From positions 1 through 37,323 of the forward strand of contig DASTIS010000278.1 of assembly GCA_035717365.1 (NCBI GenBank): a stretch of DNA of 37,323 bases, read 5' to 3'. This stretch comes from 66-474 sp035717365. GTDB lineage: Bacteria > Pseudomonadota > Gammaproteobacteria > Xanthomonadales > Rhodanobacteraceae. Positions 32,450-37,323 of the stretch are shown piece after piece. The notes below the pieces were generated by a model that saw only the letters and a list, made by a program, of their open reading frames with translations, searched no databases and was not told the origin of the DNA. Position numbers and translations under genes: made by a program. Every line of letters starts with the position of its first letter. Within the stretch, counting starts at the first letter, position 1.

Positions 32450-33295
32450 TCACGTATTCAACGCGGACGCGTGGTGGCGCAGGTGGTCCTCGATGAAACT
32501 CTGCACGAACCAGTAGCTGTGGTCGTAGCCGGGTTGCATGCGCAGGGTCAGCGGCTGGCCGACTTCCCCGCAGGCTTGCTCCAGCAGTTCCGGGCGCAGT
32601 TGTTCCTTGAGGAAAGGGTCTTCCTCGCCCTGATCGACCAGGATGGCCCCGTCGAAGCGTGCGCCGGCGCGCAACAGTTCGCAGGCATCGTGGCGCTTCC
32701 ATTCCTCGCGGTCGGGGCCGAGGTACATGACGAAGATCTTGCGCTCGCCCCAAGGCACCCGGGTCGGCGCGGAGATCGGCGCCAGCGCCGACAGCGAGCG
32801 GTAGCGGCCCGGGTGGCGCAGCGCCAGCGTCAGCGCGCCGTGGCCGCCCATCGAGTGGCCCATGATGCCGCAACGATCGGGATCCGCGGGGAATTGTTTT
32901 TCGACCAACGACCGCAATTCGTCGACGATGTAGGTCTCCATCCGGAAGCGCGACGACCACGGCGCTTGCGTGGCGTCCACATAGAAGCTCGCCGCTTCAC
33001 CGAATTCCCAGTCGTCGGTCGCGCCCTCGAAGCCGGTGTCGCGCGGACTGGTATCGGGTGCCACCAGCATCAGGCCGAGTTCGGCGGCGACGCGCTGCGC
33101 GCCGGCCTTGATCGGGAAGGTCTCGGGCGTGCAGGTGAGGCCGGCAAGGTAGTACAGCACCGGCACCTTGCCGTGTGCGGCCTGGGGCGGTGCGTACACC
33201 GCAAACGTCATCGGGCCGGCGCAGGCTTCCGACTGGTGTCGGTAGAAACCTTGCGTGCCGCCGAAACAGCGCTGTTCGGAAATGGTTTCCATCAT
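32450..33295 (-). CDS. fghA: S-formylglutathione hydrolase
   Basis: A 281-aa alpha/beta hydrolase of the esterase D type. The nucleophile elbow is GHSMGGHGAL (S148), the acid is D226 in DQGEEDPF and the base is H259 in GYDHSYWF. The N-terminal RCFGGTQGFYRHQSEACAG and YYLAGLTCTPETF are strongly family-specific. It hydrolyses S-formylglutathione to formate and glutathione in formaldehyde detoxification. I chose ATG 33295, with AGGA close upstream; the next codon is also ATG. The partner formaldehyde dehydrogenase gene is not in the window. A candidate promoter lies at 33367-33372. Confidence 0.93.
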   Translation of the reverse strand: MMETISEQRCFGGTQGFYRHQSEACAGPMTFAVYAPPQAAHGKVPVLYYLAGLTCTPETFPIKAGAQRVAAELGLMLVAPDTSPRDTGFEGATDDWEFGEAASFYVDATQAPWSSRFRMETYIVDELRSLVEKQFPADPDRCGIMGHSMGGHGALTLALRHPGRYRSLSALAPISAPTRVPWGERKIFVMYLGPDREEWKRHDACELLRAGARFDGAILVDQGEEDPFLKEQLRPELLEQACGEVGQPLTLRMQPGYDHSYWFVQSFIEDHLRHHASALNT

Positions 33296-33366
33296 TCGAT
33301 CCTGCTCCTGCTGTTGATCGGGTCGTGTGCCAGGCGGCACCTTCGACACGCTGGTGCGCCCATGCC

Positions 33367-33372
33367 AGTGTA
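33367..33372 (-). promoter_or_regulatory. Candidate -10 element for fghA
   Basis: Read on the minus strand the hexamer is TACACT, matching the consensus at four of six positions, in the context GTTACACTGG. No good -35 box is evident. The leader would be about 65 nt. Weak, by inspection only. Confidence 0.25.
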
Positions 33373-33423
33373 ACGGCATGCCCGCGCGCACTCCGCGCGG
33401 GGGTGGCGGCCGGGCAGTCAGGA

Positions 33424-33429
33424 TAGACT
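33424..33429 (+). promoter_or_regulatory. Candidate -10 element for the MarC-family gene
   Basis: The hexamer TAGACT in GGATAGACTACGATG matches the consensus at four of six positions. It would leave a leader of about 105 nt before ATG 33541. No clear -35 box is seen. Confidence 0.2.
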
Positions 33430-33540
33430 ACGATGCCAACGCGCGACGGGTGGACGGGGTTGTCGTCATCCCGGTATTTCGAGGGCCGCGGGGCTGCTGC
33501 GCCGAACGGCCATCCGATCACGAAGGGGCAGGAGGCGTCG

Positions 33541-34179
33541 ATGGATCCGGCATTCGCCATCAAGGTGTTCACTGCGCTGTTTGCGATCATGAACCCGATC
33601 GCCAACATTCCCGTCTTCCTTTCCCTGACCGATGGCGCCTCGGATGCGGTGCGGCGGAAGATCGCGCTGACCGCATCGCTGGGCGTGACGATCGGGTGTG
33701 TCGTCTCCGCGGTCGCCGGGGAAGCGATCCTGCATGTGTTCGGACTCACCATCGACGATTTTCGCCTCGCGGGTGGCCTGCTGGTGCTGTTGATCGCGTT
33801 GTCGATGGTGCAAGGGACGGCGAGCCGGCAGCATGCGCCGACCCATTCGGAAAGCGCGGAGATCGCCGACACCGAGGCCGAGGACGTGGCGGTCTATCCA
33901 CTGACCATCCCGTTGCTGGTTGGCCCCGGCACCATCGCCAGCATGATCGTGCTGGGCCAGGACGCCTTTGCGCATGGCCGGGAAGTCGCCCTTGCGCTCG
34001 GACTGGGAGCATTTCTGGTCCTGCTGTCGGCGGCGTTGTTCACGGCCCCGCTGATCGGCCATTACCTGTCGGGCAAGGTGACTGCGATCACCCAGCGCCT
34101 GATGGGCATGATCCTGGCGGCCATTGCCATGCAGATGATCCTGGCGAGTCTGCGCGACTTCTTCGGGCATGTTGCCTGA
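33541..34179 (+). CDS. MarC-family integral membrane protein
   Basis: A 212-aa protein with six hydrophobic segments. It begins MDPAFAIKVFTALFAIMNPI with the conserved NPI motif, and LTIPLLVGPGTIASMIVLG in the middle is the family's second conserved stretch. The ATG at 33541 follows a strong ribosome site AGGAGG (33530-33535), which decides the start against the longer frame from 33433. The MarC/UPF0056 family has no settled function; its early link to multiple antibiotic resistance was not upheld. It is divergent from fghA and converges with prfC over a perfect inverted repeat. Nothing in the neighbourhood indicates a substrate. Confidence 0.92.
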   Translation: MDPAFAIKVFTALFAIMNPIANIPVFLSLTDGASDAVRRKIALTASLGVTIGCVVSAVAGEAILHVFGLTIDDFRLAGGLLVLLIALSMVQGTASRQHAPTHSESAEIADTEAEDVAVYPLTIPLLVGPGTIASMIVLGQDAFAHGREVALALGLGAFLVLLSAALFTAPLIGHYLSGKVTAITQRLMGMILAAIAMQMILASLRDFFGHVA

Positions 34180-34187
34180 GTCAGCCA

Positions 34188-34272
34188 AAAACCGGGGTCA
34201 GAGTGCAATTTCCAGCTTGGTCCGACCGAGTTGTACAGACGGTGCCGGAAATTGCACTCTGACCCCGGTTTT
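34188..34272. repeat. Perfect 26-bp inverted repeat (REP/MITE-like, possible bidirectional terminator)
   Basis: Arms 34188-34213 (begins AAAACCGGGGTCAGAGTGCA) and 34247-34272 are exact reverse complements around a 33-nt loop. The motif GGGGTCAGAGTGCAATTTCC recalls dispersed palindromic repeats of gammaproteobacteria linked to REP-associated transposases (RAYT); that link is from memory. With T4 at the plus-strand end and T5 at the minus-strand end, it may terminate both convergent genes. No second copy is seen in the window. Confidence 0.8.
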
Positions 34273-34281
34273 ATCCCACCG

Positions 34282-35880
34282 TCAGGTCGCCGCGCTGGCG
34301 CGTTCGCGCGTGTCGGAGAAGGCGACCTCGGGCCAACGTTCCTGCGCGAGTTGGAGGTTGACGCGCGTGGGCGCGAGATAGACGAGCTGCCCGGCGGCAT
34401 CCAGCGCGAGGTGCGTTGCATTGCGCTCGCGGAATTCGGCGAATTTTTTCGCATCGTCGCAATGCACCCAGCGGCAGATGACCACGCCGACGTTCTCGAA
34501 GGCGCAATCGACGTTGTATTCGTCTTTCAGCCGATACGCCGCCACGTCGAATTGCAGCACGCCGATCGCGCCGAGGATCAAATCGTTCGACATCAGCGGA
34601 CGGAAGAACTGGGTCGCGCCTTCCTCGGACAGTTGCGCGAGGCCGGCGCGCAGCGCCTTCATCTTCAGCGGATCGCGCAGATGCGCGCGGCGAAACAGTT
34701 CCGGCGCGAAGTTGGGGATGCCGGTGAACACCAACTTCTCGCCTTCGCTGAAACTGTCGCCGATCGAGATGGTGCCGTGGTTGTGCAGGCCGATCACGTC
34801 GCCCGGATACGCGGTTTCGGCGATGTCGCGTTCGGAGGCCATGAAGGTCAGCGCGTTGGCGAGCTTCACTTCCTTGCCGGTGCGCACCTGCAGCGCCTTC
34901 ATGCCGGACCTGTAACGGCCCGAGCACACGCGCAGGAAGGCCACGCGATCGCGATGCTGCGGGTCCATGTTGGCCTGGATCTTGAACACGAAGCCCGACA
35001 ACTTGTCCTCTGCAGGCGACACTTCGCGTGTGGTGGTGGCACGCGGCTGCGGCGAGGGCGCGTGTTCGACGAAGAAATCCAGCAGCGGCTGCACGCCGAA
35101 ATTGTTGACGGCCGAGCCGAAAAACACCGGCGTCTGTTCGCCCGCGAGATACTTGGCGAGTTCGAATGGATGCGAGGCGCCGCGGACGAGTTCCAGTTCG
35201 TCGCGCAGTTCGGTGAGCATGTCCGCGCCGATGCGCCGTTCCAGTTCGGGGTCGCCCAGGCCTTCCAATATCGTCGAATCCTGGCGCGTGAAGTTGCGCC
35301 CGGCTTCGTACAGGTGCACCTCGTCGTCGATGAGGTGCACCACGCCCTTGAGGCGCTTGCCCATCCCGATCGGCCAGGTCACCGGCGCACACGGGATCTT
35401 CAGCACCGATTCGATTTCATCCAGCAGCTCGATCGGTGGGCGACCCTCGCGGTCGAGCTTGTTGATGAAGGTCATGATCGGCGTGGTGCGCAGCCGGCAA
35501 ACCTCCATCAACTTGATGGTGCGTTCCTCGACGCCCTTGGCGCAGTCGATCACCATCAGCGCGGAATCGACCGCGGTCAATACGCGGTAGGTGTCCTCGG
35601 AAAAATCCGCGTGGCCGGGTGTATCCAACAGATTCACGATGCGTTCGTCGTAGGGAAACTGCATCACCGACGAGGTCACCGAGATGCCGCGTTCCTTCTC
35701 CAGCGCCATCCAGTCGGAGGTCGCGTGGCGCGCGGTCTTGCGGCTCTTGACCGCGCCGGCCATCTGGATCGCGCCGCCGAACAGCAGCAATTTTTCGGTC
35801 AGCGTGGTCTTGCCCGCGTCCGGATGCGAGATGATCGCGAAGGTGCGGCGGCGGCGGGTTTCCGAAGGATGGTCGGACAT
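34282..35880 (-). CDS. prfC: Peptide chain release factor 3
   Basis: A 532-aa translational GTPase that recycles RF1 and RF2 after termination. The G1 loop is SHPDAGKTT (18-26), G3 is DTPGH (86-90) and G4 is NKLD (140-143). The RF3-type sequence SRKTARHATSDWMALEKERG precedes the switch region, and the length is normal for the family. The start ATG 35880 is preceded by a candidate -10 TAAAAT at 35908-35913, which would give a leader of about 20 nt. The gene is isolated between two other housekeeping genes. It converges on the MarC-family gene, with the inverted repeat between them. Confidence 0.97.
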   Translation of the reverse strand: MSDHPSETRRRRTFAIISHPDAGKTTLTEKLLLFGGAIQMAGAVKSRKTARHATSDWMALEKERGISVTSSVMQFPYDERIVNLLDTPGHADFSEDTYRVLTAVDSALMVIDCAKGVEERTIKLMEVCRLRTTPIMTFINKLDREGRPPIELLDEIESVLKIPCAPVTWPIGMGKRLKGVVHLIDDEVHLYEAGRNFTRQDSTILEGLGDPELERRIGADMLTELRDELELVRGASHPFELAKYLAGEQTPVFFGSAVNNFGVQPLLDFFVEHAPSPQPRATTTREVSPAEDKLSGFVFKIQANMDPQHRDRVAFLRVCSGRYRSGMKALQVRTGKEVKLANALTFMASERDIAETAYPGDVIGLHNHGTISIGDSFSEGEKLVFTGIPNFAPELFRRAHLRDPLKMKALRAGLAQLSEEGATQFFRPLMSNDLILGAIGVLQFDVAAYRLKDEYNVDCAFENVGVVICRWVHCDDAKKFAEFRERNATHLALDAAGQLVYLAPTRVNLQLAQERWPEVAFSDTRERASAAT

Positions 35881-35907
35881 GGGTTTGCGGAGGTCGGCAA
35901 ACCGGCC

Positions 35908-35913
35908 ATTTTA
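35908..35913 (-). promoter_or_regulatory. Candidate -10 element for prfC
   Basis: On the minus strand the hexamer reads TAAAAT (five of six consensus positions) within CGCTAAAATGGC, about 28 nt upstream of the start codon. The -35 region is not recognisable. The gap 35881-35978 holds nothing else obvious. Confidence 0.4.
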
Positions 35914-35978
35914 GCGGCGATCGCGGTATCTGGCCGACAAACGCCAGGCTCCCGTGGCGAGCGCTTCCGATCGGTCCC

Positions 35979-37323
35979 CTACCTGGCCAGCCGGGTCAGC
36001 AGGCTATGCCAGAAATCCAGTGCCGCCGGGACTTCGGAGGCACGCAGCTTTTCGTTCAGCCCGTGGGCGAAAGTGTCGTTGGGCTTGGCAAAATCGGGAT
36101 CGACGCCGTAACTCGGCACGCCGGCGTTGCGGAAATACATACTGTCCGACGCGCCGGCCGACATGCCCGGCACCACCTCGACACCCGGAAAACGTTCGTG
36201 GAGGGCCGCGGTCACCGCCTTCACCACGTCCTGCCGCAGCGGCGACGCCGGGCTCTCGACCGGCGGCGGTGGGCGCACCGTGATCTCGACGCCCGGATCG
36301 TCGATCACCCTGGCGAGCGTGGCCTTGATCGATGCCACGTGGATACCGGGAAAGATGCGGCAGTTGACGTTGGCATCGGCGCGCTGCGGCAATGCGTTGA
36401 GAGCGTGGCCACCGTCCAGCATGGTGGCGATGCAGGTGGTGCGGATCTGGCCTACGTAGGCGGGATCGGCCGAAAGCGTCGCGGCTGCCTTGGCATTCTC
36501 CGGATTCGCCGCGAACGCGCGCATCGCCTCGGCAATCGGGCCGCTGCCGTGCTCACCGGTCGCCTTCAGCGACGCCAGCGTGATCGCGTTGTGCCGCACC
36601 GGGAATGGGTAGGCGGCAATGCGTTCGAGCGCTTTCGCCAGCCGATAGATGGCATTTTTCGGCGGGTCCGGTTCGCTGGAATGGCCGCCCTTTGATGTCA
36701 CCGTCAACTTGAAATCGGCATAGGTCTTTTCGGCGGCCTGGATTTCGTAGATGACGGGCTTGTAATGGGCGTCGTAAGTGCCGCCGCCGGCGTCGGCGTT
36801 GAGCAGGAATTCGGCATCGTGGTAGCGCTTCGCGAGTTCGCGGGTGGAGGCCATGTCGGTCTCCTCGTCGCCGGAGAAGACCATGACCATACCGCGCTTC
36901 GGCACGAAGCCCTCGCGCTTGAAGCGCATGAACGTTTCCACCAGCGCAATGACATTCGTCTTCATGTCGGCCACGCCGCGGCCGTACAGGTAGCCGTTCT
37001 CCTCGATCAGTTTGAACGGATCGCGCTGCCAGTCCTTCGGATTGGCGGCGACCACGTCCATGTGCGCCGACAGCAGGATGGGTTTCAGGCTGCTGTCGCT
37101 GCCGTGGTAGTGCACCACCAGCGCCGCCGTGTGTTCGACCGGGATGATCTCGATGTCGGATTTGGCGAAGCCGGCCGATTCCAGCTTGCCGGCCAGATAG
37201 CTCGCAAAGGCAGGCACCTGATCCTTGCCTTCCACCGTTTGTGCCGCGATGGCGTGGCGCAGCATGTCCATCGTTTCGGGCATCGCCTGCCGGGTGGTTT
37301 CCGCAGCGGCCTGCGACGCCGGG
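35979..37323 (-). CDS. M20-family metallopeptidase, 5' end beyond the window
   Basis: At least 434 aa are visible from an internal ATG at 37283, but the frame stays open to the window edge (upstream residues PASQAAAETTRQA). The true start, probably with a signal peptide, is therefore missing. Dinuclear zinc-site residues are visible: LLSAHMDVV (H74, D76, counted from M at 37283), GRGVADMK (D106, the bridging Asp), SGDEETDM (E140 or E141), NADAGGG (D164) and TFAHGLNEK near the end. The dimerisation domain is inserted from about residue 190 to 310. M20 peptidases of this group release C-terminal or dipeptide amino acids. Location in the periplasm is inference from the alanine-rich upstream residues. 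Confidence 0.92.
   Translation of the reverse strand, partial: PASQAAAETTRQAMPETMDMLRHAIAAQTVEGKDQVPAFASYLAGKLESAGFAKSDIEIIPVEHTAALVVHYHGSDSSLKPILLSAHMDVVAANPKDWQRDPFKLIEENGYLYGRGVADMKTNVIALVETFMRFKREGFVPKRGMVMVFSGDEETDMASTRELAKRYHDAEFLLNADAGGGTYDAHYKPVIYEIQAAEKTYADFKLTVTSKGGHSSEPDPPKNAIYRLAKALERIAAYPFPVRHNAITLASLKATGEHGSGPIAEAMRAFAANPENAKAAATLSADPAYVGQIRTTCIATMLDGGHALNALPQRADANVNCRIFPGIHVASIKATLARVIDDPGVEITVRPPPPVESPASPLRQDVVKAVTAALHERFPGVEVVPGMSAGASDSMYFRNAGVPSYGVDPDFAKPNDTFAHGLNEKLRASEVPAALDFWHSLLTRLAR

Noticed and set aside
33381..33401. GC hairpin (8-bp stem, 5-nt loop) upstream of fghA
   Set aside because: It has no T-tract and lies between divergent genes, so it is not a likely terminator. 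Short GC palindromes arise easily at this base composition.
34231..36111. Long plus-strand open frame opposite prfC
   Set aside because: Antisense to an unmistakable RF3 sequence; no family features.
1..37323. CRISPR arrays, tRNA or rRNA genes, insertion sequences
   Set aside because: No regularly spaced repeats, cloverleaf-like sequences, rRNA signatures or transposase-like proteins were recognised on either strand.

Overview
The window reads as a chromosomal segment of a high-GC gammaproteobacterium. The gene set (RF3, a MarC-family protein, S-formylglutathione hydrolase, GDPD, a TorF-like porin, a DmsE/MtrB-type cytochrome conduit) and the dense, overlapping gene packing suggest the Xanthomonadales/Lysobacterales, perhaps near Rhodanobacteraceae. 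This placement is inference from gene families and style, not from a marker phylogeny. I see no rRNA, tRNA, CRISPR array, integrase or insertion sequence.

Region 1 (33-21966) is a surface-polysaccharide or glycoconjugate locus. A short plus-strand arm (33-3697) holds a B12-binding radical SAM enzyme, an uncharacterised nucleotidyltransferase and a GT2 glycosyltransferase. It converges on a long minus-strand arm, read from 21966 down to 3782. The first transcription block of that arm encodes three class I methyltransferases, an amidohydrolase, a second B12-binding radical SAM enzyme, two GT4 glycosyltransferases and a large polytopic membrane protein. Most of its genes overlap by 1-4 nt (ATGA or TGATG junctions), so translation is probably coupled. 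After a 170-nt gap carrying a 21-bp direct repeat comes the export block: Wzm-type ABC permease, Wzt-type ATPase with a C-terminal glycan-binding domain, a sulfotransferase with a coiled-coil tail, a WbsX/GT4/GT2 triple fusion and a second sulfotransferase. No Wzx or Wzy homologue is recognisable, so the product is probably built on a lipid carrier in the cytoplasm, decorated by methylation, sulfation and possibly radical chemistry, and exported by Wzm/Wzt.

Region 2 (22428-31470, plus strand) looks like a self-regulated electron-transfer operon. It encodes a TorF-like outer-membrane protein, an ECF sigma factor, a membrane anti-sigma factor with a zinc-finger domain, an exported subtilase (S8), FolE2-type GTP cyclohydrolase, a decaheme DmsE/MtrA-type cytochrome, an MtrB/PioB-type outer-membrane barrel and a diheme cytochrome c4. 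From the sigma gene to the decaheme gene every junction overlaps by 4-14 nt. The periplasmic domain of the anti-sigma factor resembles the pro-region of the adjacent subtilase, and the subtilase seems to lack the usual oxyanion-hole Asn. This combination of sigma, anti-sigma, protease, FolE2 and porin-cytochrome conduit is the best candidate here for an undescribed system.

Region 3 (31474-37323) is housekeeping: glycerophosphodiester phosphodiesterase, S-formylglutathione hydrolase, a MarC-family membrane protein, peptide-chain release factor 3, and an M20 metallopeptidase that runs off the right edge. A perfect 26-bp inverted repeat lies between the convergent marC-like and prfC genes.
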